A DNA stretch of 30,805 bases from Prevotellaceae bacterium UBA1716 (GCA_002317225.1 DCIW01000106.1:1-30805), one strand, 5' to 3'; positions 15,395-24,039 are shown, counted from the first letter of the stretch. Notes: generated by a model from the letters alone, not told the origin. Program-made: numbers and translations.

Positions 15395-15750
15395 GATTTG
15401 TCTCCTTCCTGCTCCATCAGAGCTTTTAGTTCCTTCAATGCCTCTTTCGAAGCCTTGAGTTTGAATTCACCCTCCAGTCTGTTTCCTGACAGCACCAGTT
15501 CCTGGGATGGAAGATTGATTATGTAAATGTAGTTCTTATTCACGATAAGACTTTTGCCCACACGCACAAAGGTGTTATTCTTCAACTTCTGAAACACATC
15601 GTCGAAGAAGTGAAGTTTGAATGTCATCTTGTGCGGCTTACCGTGGTACAGATACAAATCGGAATAGTTGCCGTCCGCCTGAACGAAAACTATATCTTCC
15701 GTCTGAACCCTTACGAGTTCGGTGGTTGTCGATATTTTGAGCCACTCCAT
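15391..15750 (-). CDS. Stand-alone LytTR DNA-binding regulator
   Basis: 119-aa protein made of one LytTR domain and no receiver or membrane part. Seen: DIVFVQADGNYSDLYL (the usual I.yIea..nY...), a central HFFDDVFQKLKNNTFVRVGKSLIVNKNYI (the family pattern L...L....F.RihrS.iVN..yI) and the ending ELVLSGNRLEGEFKLKASKEALKEL. LytTR proteins bind pairs of short direct repeats upstream of target promoters. The partner gene overlaps its stop by 4 bp. Its own promoter is one of the best in the window (TTTG at 15814-15817, 21 bases, TATCTTTG at 15785-15792 on the minus strand), and palindromes and AGGTC repeats lie just upstream, so autoregulation is possible. Confidence 0.88.
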   Translation of the reverse strand: MEWLKISTTTELVRVQTEDIVFVQADGNYSDLYLYHGKPHKMTFKLHFFDDVFQKLKNNTFVRVGKSLIVNKNYIYIINLPSQELVLSGNRLEGEFKLKASKEALKELKALMEQEGDKS

Positions 15751-15784
15751 ATTATATTATTAATGTGGTTGATTAATTGTGGTG

Positions 15785-15817
15785 CAAAGATACAATAATA
15801 TTGTCGTAAAGTCCAAA
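15785..15817 (-). promoter_or_regulatory. Promoter of the LytTR operon
   Basis: On the minus strand TTTG (15814-15817), 21-base spacer, TATCTTTG (15785-15792): a full Bacteroidota -33/-7 promoter, 35 bp before the ATG. Confidence 0.8.
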
Positions 15818-15860
15818 TATTTTTTTAATGATGTACAAAAGACCTTGATTTTTGTATGAA

Positions 15861-15874
15861 ATACCATTTGGTAT
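15861..15874. promoter_or_regulatory. Palindrome upstream of the LytTR promoter
   Basis: ATACC (15861-15865) and GGTAT (15870-15874) around ATTT, centred about 50 bp upstream of the -33 element. Operator candidate. Confidence 0.35.
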
Positions 15875-15879
15875 AAATA

Positions 15880-15911
15880 TAAATAAAATAAAGAGGTCTT
15901 CGTAATGACCT
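15880..15911 (-). terminator. Candidate terminator of the GH43 gene
   Basis: On the minus strand AGGTC (15907-15911) pairs with GACCT (15894-15898), followed by a T-rich run CTTTATTTTATTT. Alternative pairings exist with AGGTC copies at 15921 and 15932. Confidence 0.45.
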
Positions 15912-15980
15912 TTGTATCTCAGGTCAACACGAGGTCTTCTTTAGTTTGTTTTGAAGTTGTATAGTTATCCTACAAATACA

Positions 15981-17411
15981 CTATTTGAATTGCCAATAGT
16001 CGAATTGGAGCGAAGGGGTGAGCTTGAAGTAGATGTCGTGAGTGCCTTTGATGACACATTTTGATTTCATCTCTTTCCAATCAGATGATTGAGAGGATAG
16101 GGTAATGACGGGTGGGTTGTCGAGAGCATCGATATGAATGCTGAGAGTCCCATGACCTTTGAGCATGGCAGTCAGATACTTCGATTTCTTATTGAAGGCA
16201 ACACCACGAACACAGATGACACCTTGATTAGCTTCTCCGTTTTTGATGAATGGAGTCTTTGAAATGACAATCATATCACCGGGTGTTTGATTCTGCTCGA
16301 AATCAATGCCTTCAGTTGCTGCTGCAGTTTCTGCTTGTTGACGAATGAAAGGGTTGAGCGACTTAATCTGCTGAACACCCTGATTTGTTGCCTTACACAT
16401 AGAGATATGAACATTTTCCTCATCCACCTCAATTTCGTTGACACACATGCAACGGAAACCACCTTGAATATTACGCGAATCGGCAAGCATCAGGTTATGG
16501 TAGAAAAGATACCATTTGCCTTGGTATTTGTGCAAATGTGTATGATTATTAGCGTGTTGCCAACCCGTTCCTTCACATTCTCCCGGATTATACATGTAGT
16601 TGTTTCCGTAAGTCCATGAAGTAGAATCGAGTGGGGAGGTGGTTGTCATATAGCCCATGCAGCAACGAGGTGGAATTTCGTCTGAGAGTTTCCAGTCTGC
16701 ATGATCTTCCCAATCAAGATTGTATGTGTAAACATATTTCCCTCCTATCATGTTCAGTTCGTTAGCTTCGAAATGATGTTGGGCTTGAGGATTGATGAAC
16801 GGACTGTCGAACGAGAGCATATCCTTTCCGAGACGTGCAATACGACTACGTCCTGCACCGAAAGCAAGCCATCCGACTCCATCGTTGTCAATCATCACTC
16901 CAGGATCGAAAGGTACGTTGCAATCGCCAAGACCCGGAGTCTTTGCATCGACAAGACTACGATCAAGAGGCGATGTCCATGGTCCAACAGGTGAGGTAGC
17001 AGTAAGTACACCTGTTCCATAACCTGAGTTGGAGAAATAAAGATAGAAATGAGTCTTGCCATCATCTTCCACACGAGAAGTGATGCTTGGTGCCCACGAA
17101 TTGATAATCCATGGTGCAAGTTGCCCTACCGGAATCAGTCCGTGGAATGTCCAGTTGACCATATCGTCGGTTGACATCATGGCAAGGGTCTTGATTTTCT
17201 CATAACTATTCTTCTCAGCATTCAAGTATTGCTCATGATCGTTAGTTCCATACACATAGAGTCGTCCGTTATACTCAACAGCTGTAGGGTCGGCAGTGAA
17301 AGTGTGGTCGAGAATTGGATTGTTAAAATTATGTTCCATCTTTCCGTTTGTTTGTGCTGAGCAATGAATGCCCAGCACAAACGCAGAAAGTAAAAGGGTT
17401 AGTTTCGTCAT
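15981..17411 (-). CDS. Secreted GH43 glycosidase with C-terminal CBM6-like domain
   Basis: 476-aa glycosidase of a family acting on arabinose/xylose side chains and xylo-oligosaccharides. Signal peptide MTKLTLLLSAFVLGIHCSAQ. Five-bladed propeller about residues 25-330: base Asp in HTFTADPTAVEY (about 40), the pKa-modulating Asp in FDPGVMIDNDG, and acid Glu in HHFEANELNMIGG, in the usual order. Other family marks are NSWAPSITSR, GWLAFGAG and YLFYHN. The C-terminal 90 residues (GVICVRGVAFNKKSKYLTA...GTHDIYFKL..FDYWQFK) look like a CBM6 beta-sandwich with its typical final FDYWQF. Xylosidase versus arabinofuranosidase activity cannot be decided. It follows the 759-aa gene by 99 bp and could be read from the same promoter. 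It lacks the C-terminal YxLxGxRV tail. Confidence 0.92.
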   Translation of the reverse strand: MTKLTLLLSAFVLGIHCSAQTNGKMEHNFNNPILDHTFTADPTAVEYNGRLYVYGTNDHEQYLNAEKNSYEKIKTLAMMSTDDMVNWTFHGLIPVGQLAPWIINSWAPSITSRVEDDGKTHFYLYFSNSGYGTGVLTATSPVGPWTSPLDRSLVDAKTPGLGDCNVPFDPGVMIDNDGVGWLAFGAGRSRIARLGKDMLSFDSPFINPQAQHHFEANELNMIGGKYVYTYNLDWEDHADWKLSDEIPPRCCMGYMTTTSPLDSTSWTYGNNYMYNPGECEGTGWQHANNHTHLHKYQGKWYLFYHNLMLADSRNIQGGFRCMCVNEIEVDEENVHISMCKATNQGVQQIKSLNPFIRQQAETAAATEGIDFEQNQTPGDMIVISKTPFIKNGEANQGVICVRGVAFNKKSKYLTAMLKGHGTLSIHIDALDNPPVITLSSQSSDWKEMKSKCVIKGTHDIYFKLTPSLQFDYWQFK

Positions 17412-17439
17412 TTTGAATAGTTTGTATTTTCGTTTTTTT

Positions 17440-17464
17440 TCGAATTATCGAATTTTTCGAATTA
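17440..17464. repeat. Three TCGAATT copies upstream of GH43
   Basis: TCGAATT recurs at 17440, 17448 and 17457 in the gap before GH43, spaced 8 and 9 bases. Possible regulator site or low-complexity chance in AT-rich DNA. Confidence 0.35.
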
Positions 17465-17510
17465 AATTTACGTGCTCGTTGCCAATAAATTGTCAAATCG
17501 TAAATAGCCA

Positions 17511-19790
17511 TTACTTGCCAAGATATTTCTTGCCTCCCTTTATGTATATGCCCTTATAGTTCTTAGGGTTAACCCTTGTTCCCTGAAGTGAATATGCTTC
17601 TGATGCTTTGGCAGATGGAGTAGTCACATCGCTGATGGCATCTTCGAAATCACTACTTACATAATAAAGATGGAGATTTGTGAAGCAGTTCCAGAAACCA
17701 TTAACTGTACAATCGAATTCGATGCGGAGAGTATGGTCTGAGACACTTGCCTCGACTACATTCTTGTAAAGTCCAAGGTTGAAGAACTTCACGGCTGTGT
17801 CCTCATTGTTAGGAACGAAATAAGCACCTGCATCATAACCTTCCTTGATATCAGTAGGACCACATGAGAACACATTGCAGGCAGGTACACTTTCGTCGTT
17901 GAGACAGATAAGTGTTGTCACATCGTAAGTTGGATCTGTACCATCTCCTGCCTCCCATTGAGACTGAGCCATCGACCAATCCCAAGAGTGCCACTGGAAG
18001 CCTTGAACTTCAAGACGATAAGTACCATTAGGAATATTTGCTATAGTCTGCTCGGCTGACCAGTCTGACCACCATTTGTTGAGAAGTTTCTTTGAAGTGT
18101 CGAAACCTGTACCGTTTTCGTTCTTCTTATTCTCCCAACCATTTGACTTGGTAAAGTCTGCGTTTACAACAAGATATGTAATATCTTGACCTGGTTCGAT
18201 AATAGAATTACTTGCCTCGTCGATAAGAGTAGTGAGTTTATCGATGATTTCAGTAATCTGTTCGTTGTCGTAAGCATATTCGCCTGCTTTGTCTGAAAGT
18301 TCATTTTCCAAGATATAGTCGGAAAGGGCACCCATGCTTTCAGATTCGCCCTTACTGATTGTAGTCTCGGCTTGATACAAGAGTGAAGAAAGAGTCTTGT
18401 ATGCCTCGATATTCTTCATTGCCTCTTCGTAGTCGGCAAGGAATGTAGTATATAGTGCCTCAAGTTCTGCTTCAGCATTGTCGCCAAGTAGTTTTTCACC
18501 CTTTTCGATGTCTGTCTTCAGCGTATTGATATATTTCTCGTTCAATTGGGCTGCATCAACGATAGCATTTGACTTTGCGATAAGATTCTTCACGCGTGAA
18601 GCGGCTGTTGCTTCGCCCATATATTCGAGACGGAAGTCGTAGATAAGACATTGACCAACATTTGTAGCCTCGAACATGATGCCCACTTCTGCCTCACCGG
18701 TGCGGCATTCGAACTCCACTTCACTAAGACCACGCCACCATCCGGTATCAAGGAGAGGTTCACGATAGAGTTTGTCGCCTACCTTTGCATAAATATAGGC
18801 ACCCTCGATAGGATCGCCATCATTTCCCGTGTGACGAATCCAAATGCCATAGTTGCCAAGGCGATACTTACCGTTGCGAAGATTGGTAAGTGTCTGATAA
18901 ACCTTGTTGTCACCAAAAGCACCACCAGACCATGATGCAATATATTTGCCATCAGAATAGAAACTGCCTACATCATCACCTGAACCCATTCCGCAGAATG
19001 TAGAAGGAACCATTGTCCAACCTGGTACGTCGTGTCCATCAGCCACAAAATTCTCATCGAGTGCAGGATTCTGAACGTAGATGCTTGTCACATCAACAGG
19101 AGCATCCTCAGTTGCATTGTCAATACGGTAATTGGCAAGAACAGACTGCACACTCTTGATAGCATTGTCGATGTCGGCTTTTGTCGATGACTCATTATTA
19201 TATATAGAGAGGAGTTCTGAGACATCATATCCATAACCCTGGAGTTCGGTCATGACAGCATCGAGCGAATATAGCGAAGAGAATAGATCTATGTCTTCTT
19301 CACCGATAGCATACCAATAGATATCGCCATCTTCAGCTTTCACGAGTGGTGAAATAGATGCAGAAGCACTTGAGAGTCCCATCCAGCAATCAGGATAATC
19401 AGCCCAAGAATGGTCTGGGTCGTTCTTTGATGGACGGATGAGATATGTACCATTAGTCTGCTTTTCAAGATACCATTCGATATTGGCATCTGTATCAGAA
19501 CCATCACTACATACAAAATCGATATTGGCATATAGATAACCATCATCGCTTGTGGCGAGTTTGAAATCTCCCGAAGCAATCTGAATGGCAGAAAGGGCGG
19601 TTCCCTGCGAACCAAGACTGACAATAATGTTGTTGTGTGTAAGGAAAAGATTCTTTGCGGCATTGTACAAATAGAATGTATCTCCATTCTTGACCGTGTA
19701 ATCCTTAGGAACTTGTTTGTTCCATGTAGCAGCAGATGCAGTCATGATTGCCATGGCCAAAACTGCAAGACTAAGTAATAGTTTCTTCAT
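17511..19790 (-). CDS. Large secreted protein with carbohydrate-binding-like domains, function unknown
   Basis: 759 aa. Signal peptide MKKLLLSLAVLAMAIMTASA. I do not recognise a catalytic family. Visible parts: an N-terminal beta region (about 22-165, YTVKNGDTFYLYNAAKNLFLT...); a galactose-binding-like sandwich (about 240-400, VQNPALDENFVADGHDVPGW...NGKYRLGNYGIWIRHTG); a helical/coiled spacer rich in Glu, Ala and Lys (about 400-540); a second binding-like sandwich (about 545-725, VVNADFTKSNGWENKK...PNGTYRLEVQGFQW...TLRIEFDCT); and a tail AYSLQGTRVNPKNYKGIYI that recurs in two other proteins here. It heads the unit with GH43 and its promoter carries a perfect 14-bp direct repeat next to the HTCS gene. 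A surface or secreted plant-polysaccharide-binding protein is inferred. An unrecognised enzyme is the alternative. Confidence 0.75.
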   Translation of the reverse strand: MKKLLLSLAVLAMAIMTASAATWNKQVPKDYTVKNGDTFYLYNAAKNLFLTHNNIIVSLGSQGTALSAIQIASGDFKLATSDDGYLYANIDFVCSDGSDTDANIEWYLEKQTNGTYLIRPSKNDPDHSWADYPDCWMGLSSASASISPLVKAEDGDIYWYAIGEEDIDLFSSLYSLDAVMTELQGYGYDVSELLSIYNNESSTKADIDNAIKSVQSVLANYRIDNATEDAPVDVTSIYVQNPALDENFVADGHDVPGWTMVPSTFCGMGSGDDVGSFYSDGKYIASWSGGAFGDNKVYQTLTNLRNGKYRLGNYGIWIRHTGNDGDPIEGAYIYAKVGDKLYREPLLDTGWWRGLSEVEFECRTGEAEVGIMFEATNVGQCLIYDFRLEYMGEATAASRVKNLIAKSNAIVDAAQLNEKYINTLKTDIEKGEKLLGDNAEAELEALYTTFLADYEEAMKNIEAYKTLSSLLYQAETTISKGESESMGALSDYILENELSDKAGEYAYDNEQITEIIDKLTTLIDEASNSIIEPGQDITYLVVNADFTKSNGWENKKNENGTGFDTSKKLLNKWWSDWSAEQTIANIPNGTYRLEVQGFQWHSWDWSMAQSQWEAGDGTDPTYDVTTLICLNDESVPACNVFSCGPTDIKEGYDAGAYFVPNNEDTAVKFFNLGLYKNVVEASVSDHTLRIEFDCTVNGFWNCFTNLHLYYVSSDFEDAISDVTTPSAKASEAYSLQGTRVNPKNYKGIYIKGGKKYLGK

Positions 19791-19830
19791 TTTGTAAATA
19801 AGTTTTGATTGTTAATGTATTTATTTGCCG

Positions 19831-19838
19831 CAAAGGTA
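19831..19838 (-). promoter_or_regulatory. -7 box of the 759-aa protein gene
   Basis: TACCTTTG followed by CGG on the minus strand, 40 bp before the ATG. No TTTG at -33; the direct repeat at 19861-19895 starts 22 bp upstream, the position of an activator site. Confidence 0.65.
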
Positions 19839-19860
19839 CACCTTATTACAAAATGAAGAA

Positions 19861-19895
19861 GGAAGATATGTTTCTGATATGGGAAGATATGTTTC
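19861..19895 (-). promoter_or_regulatory. Tandem 14-bp direct repeat, candidate HTCS binding site
   Basis: GGAAGATATGTTTC at 19861-19874 and again at 19882-19895, identical, with a 21-bp period (two helical turns) and a 7-bp spacer. It abuts the -35 region of the promoter for the 759-aa gene and lies directly after the HTCS gene's end. AraC-family DNA-binding domains usually bind such direct repeats. Confidence 0.65.
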
Positions 19896-19901
19896 GAACA
19901 T

Positions 19902-19930
19902 AAAAAAAGGACTGGTTATCAGTCCTTTTT
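19902..19930 (-). terminator. Terminator of the HTCS gene
   Basis: On the minus strand GGACTG (19920-19925) pairs with CAGTCC (19909-19914), extended by A/T pairs, then seven T (19902-19908). The stem includes the HTCS stop codon. Confidence 0.85.
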
Positions 19931-22900
19931 CAATGATTTTAGATATTCGGTAGGTGTTACGCCATATTCAGCTTTGAAGTTGGTGCTGAAACTCTTAAGC
20001 GAGTTGAAACCGACGGTATAAGCAATTTCCGTAATCTGAAGCTGTGATTTCTCCAGCAGAGCCTTGCCTCGCTTTATGCGGATGGTACGGATAAATTCTG
20101 CAGGACCTTGTCCCGTGATAGCCATGAGTTTCTTGTAAAGATTCGAACGTGACATGCCCACTTCCTGACCAAGTGATTCGACTGTGAACTCCGAGTCTGA
20201 CATGTGCTGCTCCACAATCTTGATGGCATTCTGAATAAACTGTTCATCGAGAGGAGTGATAGTGATTTCACTTGGACTGATATCCATCTTCTCCTTAAAC
20301 TGGCGATGACTTGCCTGCGACCATTCCATAAATTTACCGATTCGGAGTGTCAGCACATCCATATTGAACGGTTTCATGACATAGTCGTCAGCACCAAGCT
20401 GAAGTCCTTCGAGTTGGTTTTCTTCCGTTGCGCGTGCTGTGAGCAGAATGATAGGAATATGCGATAGGTTGATATCTGACTTCATACGTCTGCATAGTTC
20501 CAGACCATCCATAACTGGCATCATGACATCGCTGACAACCAACGAGATAAGTTGTTCTCGAAGTACTGTCAGTGCTTCTTCACCATTCCTTGCAGTTACG
20601 ATATGATACTTACCTTTCAGACTGTCACTTATATACGAAAGCATGTCCTCGTTGTCGTCAACAATAAGAACCGAAACCTTCGCCTCTTCTTCCGTAGCAG
20701 GCATTGCATTTTCGCTTTGTCGTTTATCTGATACTACCGGCAGACTGATGGAGAATATGCTGCCCTTTGGCGAATTGTCGCGAACAGAGAGTTTACCGCC
20801 ATGCATACCGATATATTCATTGGCGATATGCAGACCAATTCCGCTGCCGGTCTGCGATTCTTCATTCTTCTTCGACTGATAGAAACGTGTGAAGATATTC
20901 TTCTTGTCTTCATCCGAAATGCCAACACCTGTATCGGCAATTTCAATTGTAGCATTCTCGTTGTTGCAACTGAACGACAATGTTATTTCACCATTTTTTT
21001 GCGTGAACTTAAACGCATTCGACAAGAGATTGTAAATCACCTTTTCCATCTTTCTCTTGTCATAACTCATTAGGAACGAGTTTTTAGCGGAAACGAACTC
21101 GAGGTTTATACCTTTCTCAATAGCATAGTCGTGGAAGGATTGACAAATGCTCTGTAGTTGAGCCACAATATCCGAAGTGTCTGATTGCAAGGTTTCCACT
21201 CCTACATCCAGACGACGGAAATCGAGTAGGGAAGTAATCTGCGTATATAGCTGGCGGGCATTCTTCTGCATATTCTTCAGCATAGGCAGAGCATCGTTTG
21301 ATGTTTCACCGTTTTCCAACCGTTTTATTATGGTGTCCAAAGGTGAGATAATCAGAGTGAGAGGAGTACGCAGATCATGACTGATATTAGTGAAGAACTT
21401 CAGTTTCATCTCCGTGAGTTGAGCCTGTTTCTTTCGTTCCATATCCTCCTTCTCCTTCGTAAGTCTTTGATTCTGACGGTTATGATAATAGAGAAATACG
21501 AGATATGCAGCAACCAGAACCAGTATCAAATATAATATCTTCATCCACCAACTGAGATAGAATGGTGGCAGAACCTCAATGTCGAGCGAGCATTCGTCGC
21601 TCCATTCATTGTCCGAACCGCACGACTTGATAAGCAGCGTGTATTTTCCGTATGAAAGTCCCACAAGCGATATACGGTTTTCCTCGGTATATGCCCAATC
21701 GTTCATCACACCATTCAGTTTGTAAGCATAACGTATATGGTGTGTATTGTTCAGATAACCAGTGAAATACTTGATTACGATGTTGGTATTGTCATACTTT
21801 AAGATTATCTTTCCATTACTGAAGTCGATTTGTTCGTTGCCTGCAGTCACATCCGTTATCAATGGTTTGAAACTCAGTGCTTCGACTGATGAGAAAGTCT
21901 CAGGATTGACAACCGTTATACCGCCGACTCCTCCAAAACTGATAATGCCCTGCGATGATATGGCACACGAATTGGCATTGAAATATGTAGTCTGCAGTCC
22001 TTCGTGAGCGGTGTAGTTGCGTATGTTCCAGTTGAGTTTGCTGCCATCTCTTGCGATGGAGAGGCATGTCAGACCTTTCGAAGTGCTGACCCAGTAGTTT
22101 CCCTGGCGGTCGGAGATGATACTGCGTACCGAAGCAACCGAGTGTTCCAGTTCGTCGCTGACATAATATATTGAGTCGGTTCGCAGATCGTATATCGACA
22201 TTCCGTTCAGATGACCAAGCAGGAGGATATCATTCTGGTTATCGCAGAACTCGCTGATAATCATCTTCGAAAGGAACTCCTTTCCTTCTTTGTTGCCTAT
22301 CTGCCAAGTCTTCTTCTTCGTCTTTGGGTCTATTGCCCACAGACCGTAGAACGAACCTAAATAGATGTCTTTCTTTCCTTTTGACAGGGCATAGCCGTAT
22401 ATCAGTTCACCGTTGTCACGCTTCACAAAATAGCTCTTCTCTTTTTTCTTGTCGAATCGGCTGAGGGCATCAGTAGCCGACGAATACCAGATGTTTCCAA
22501 GCCCGTCGTCCACAATATACCACACATTGTCCGAGAGAAGATTCCCGTTTGCCACCGAATAATATCTGAAGTCCGTAGGCGACATCATGTGATACAGACC
22601 TTTATTGTAGCAGCCTACCCAAACACCGCCATCTTTATCTGGGATAATCGACGAAATGGTGTATTTCGGAATGGCAGCTTTGGTGTACGTACCGTCTGGA
22701 CGTTCCATATACAATCCATCACCATCAGTACCTATCCACAGGTTGCCGTCATGGTCGTAAGCCAAGGTACTGACATCACCATACACCTCGCCATGCTTCC
22801 TGAATAGTCGCTGATTGGTCGTTGTGTATGATATGCCGGTTTTGTAATGTCCTAACCATATCGTGCCTTGATTGTCTTTTCTTATGCACGTTACGTTATT

Positions 22901-23821
22901 CGACGAAATGGAGTTCGCATCACTTTCGCGGGCAATATTGCGGATAGTCTCTGTCTGCTTGTTATATACGAAAATGCCGTCATGGTCGGTGGCAATCCAA
23001 ATATTACCATCACCATCGTCCAGCATATCACGGATGGCATTGTTTTCCGATGCATGCTCAGAGCTGTTCAGGCTGACATATTTGCGTACCACCTTGTTTC
23101 CCACGCAATATTTGCATAGCATATCGTTGATGATGGAATATATCCATACCGTACCGTCGTTGTCGATGAACGTAGCTAGGGTGTTGTTGCCTACAGTCTT
23201 GCTTATCTCAATGTCAAGAGGCTGTATTCTGCCTGTGCTCGAAGAGAAATACCACAGTTTGTTTGAAAAGGATATGTAAAGTCCGTCAGTCGTGGCTTTC
23301 GTACCTTTCGAATAATAGTGAGCAATATTTATGCTTGGCACATTCCAACTCTTCACCTTTGCAGTCTCACTGTTGTAAAACTGCAGTTTGTGGTCTTCAA
23401 TCACCCAGATGCCGTTACATGCTATCTTCACCTTGTATTCATTCGAAAGGGTGAATCCCAACGACTTCAGATACTCCTCTGCATTATCCGAAAAGGTATG
23501 ATTATGAATATTATACAGTGCATATATGCTCGAATTCTCCAACCAGATATGTCCGTCCTTATCCTCCTCCATATAACTGATGTTATTCAGTTCGAAAGAG
23601 TTCCCTGTCTTATACATCGAACATATCTCGTACCCATCATACCTGTTGAGTCCCGATTCCGTACCTACCCACAGAAAGCCCCTGCTGTCAATCAACATCG
23701 ACATCACCGAATTATTCGACAGACCATCCCCCGTATTTAGGTATCGGAACAAAAACGAATCATCTGCTCTCGCCATCAGCGAAAGCAGACCCATGAATGA
23801 TATGATGAGAATTCTTTGCAT
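19919..23821 (-). CDS. Hybrid two-component system sensor/regulator (HTCS)
   Basis: One-protein sensor and regulator of polysaccharide utilisation, set across the inner membrane. The ATG at 23821 gives a signal peptide (MQRILIISFMGLLSLMARA) and 1300 aa; the frame stays open upstream, but that 26-residue extension would mask the signal. Order: periplasmic two-bladed propeller sensor from repeats such as SRGFLWVGTESGLNRYDG and HDGNLWIGTDGDGLY (about 20-680), YYY domain, membrane helix (about 755-775), histidine kinase with FFTNISHDLRTPLT (phospho-His near 810), ATPase with NLLSNAFKFT (about 932), receiver with VLIVDDNE (about 1054), DVMMPVMDG and DDYVMKPF, and a C-terminal AraC-type helix-turn-helix (about 1194-1300, SRSNLYKKL...AYTVGFNSLKSFSTNF). 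It lies between GH5 and the 759-aa/GH43 unit and is their likely activator. No strong own promoter was found. Confidence 0.96.
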   Translation of the reverse strand: MQRILIISFMGLLSLMARADDSFLFRYLNTGDGLSNNSVMSMLIDSRGFLWVGTESGLNRYDGYEICSMYKTGNSFELNNISYMEEDKDGHIWLENSSIYALYNIHNHTFSDNAEEYLKSLGFTLSNEYKVKIACNGIWVIEDHKLQFYNSETAKVKSWNVPSINIAHYYSKGTKATTDGLYISFSNKLWYFSSSTGRIQPLDIEISKTVGNNTLATFIDNDGTVWIYSIINDMLCKYCVGNKVVRKYVSLNSSEHASENNAIRDMLDDGDGNIWIATDHDGIFVYNKQTETIRNIARESDANSISSNNVTCIRKDNQGTIWLGHYKTGISYTTTNQRLFRKHGEVYGDVSTLAYDHDGNLWIGTDGDGLYMERPDGTYTKAAIPKYTISSIIPDKDGGVWVGCYNKGLYHMMSPTDFRYYSVANGNLLSDNVWYIVDDGLGNIWYSSATDALSRFDKKKEKSYFVKRDNGELIYGYALSKGKKDIYLGSFYGLWAIDPKTKKKTWQIGNKEGKEFLSKMIISEFCDNQNDILLLGHLNGMSIYDLRTDSIYYVSDELEHSVASVRSIISDRQGNYWVSTSKGLTCLSIARDGSKLNWNIRNYTAHEGLQTTYFNANSCAISSQGIISFGGVGGITVVNPETFSSVEALSFKPLITDVTAGNEQIDFSNGKIILKYDNTNIVIKYFTGYLNNTHHIRYAYKLNGVMNDWAYTEENRISLVGLSYGKYTLLIKSCGSDNEWSDECSLDIEVLPPFYLSWWMKILYLILVLVAAYLVFLYYHNRQNQRLTKEKEDMERKKQAQLTEMKLKFFTNISHDLRTPLTLIISPLDTIIKRLENGETSNDALPMLKNMQKNARQLYTQITSLLDFRRLDVGVETLQSDTSDIVAQLQSICQSFHDYAIEKGINLEFVSAKNSFLMSYDKRKMEKVIYNLLSNAFKFTQKNGEITLSFSCNNENATIEIADTGVGISDEDKKNIFTRFYQSKKNEESQTGSGIGLHIANEYIGMHGGKLSVRDNSPKGSIFSISLPVVSDKRQSENAMPATEEEAKVSVLIVDDNEDMLSYISDSLKGKYHIVTARNGEEALTVLREQLISLVVSDVMMPVMDGLELCRRMKSDINLSHIPIILLTARATEENQLEGLQLGADDYVMKPFNMDVLTLRIGKFMEWSQASHRQFKEKMDISPSEITITPLDEQFIQNAIKIVEQHMSDSEFTVESLGQEVGMSRSNLYKKLMAITGQGPAEFIRTIRIKRGKALLEKSQLQITEIAYTVGFNSLKSFSTNFKAEYGVTPTEYLKSLKKD

Positions 23822-23860
23822 TGATAGAAATCCTTTTGTTACATATACATGTTGATTACT

Positions 23861-23877
23861 ACTTGCTCGACGCAAGT
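23861..23877. other. Hairpin in the HTCS leader
   Basis: ACTTGC (23861-23866) and GCAAGT (23872-23877) around a 5-base loop, 40 bp upstream of the HTCS start. It could shape translation of the leader. Confidence 0.35.
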
Positions 23878-23880
23878 CTA

Positions 23881-23992
23881 AACTGAAAAAAATTACCAAT
23901 AATGCGCAATAATTTGATCCAAAAATTGTATTTTTTCTATCAAGAATTATTATTAGCTAAATTATTGCGTATTATGGTAATTATTTTCAGTT
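23881..23992. repeat. Long inverted repeat between GH5 and HTCS
   Basis: The 35-bp arm at 23881-23915 and the 34-bp arm at 23959-23992 are reverse complements apart from two substitutions and one single-base gap. They enclose 43 bp of AT-rich sequence. Arm landmarks are AACTGAAAA at the outer ends and TTATTGCG near the inner ends. It lies downstream of GH5 and upstream of the HTCS. Uses could be a transcript stem, an invertible segment or a small insertion remnant. Confidence 0.75.
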
Positions 23993-23994
23993 CA

Positions 23995-24011
23995 GCAACC
24001 GTACAGGTTGC
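23995..24011. terminator. Short hairpin after GH5
   Basis: GCAACC (23995-24000) and GGTTGC (24006-24011) with loop GTACA, 28 bp past the GH5 stop. No U-run follows, so a weak terminator call. Confidence 0.35.
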
Positions 24012-24039
24012 ATATTTGCAGTCAACATATATAATTACT

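Noticed and set aside
23822..23899. 26-residue upstream extension of the HTCS
   Set aside because: The internal ATG at 23821 starts a proper signal peptide; the extension runs through the leader hairpin and an arm of the inverted repeat.
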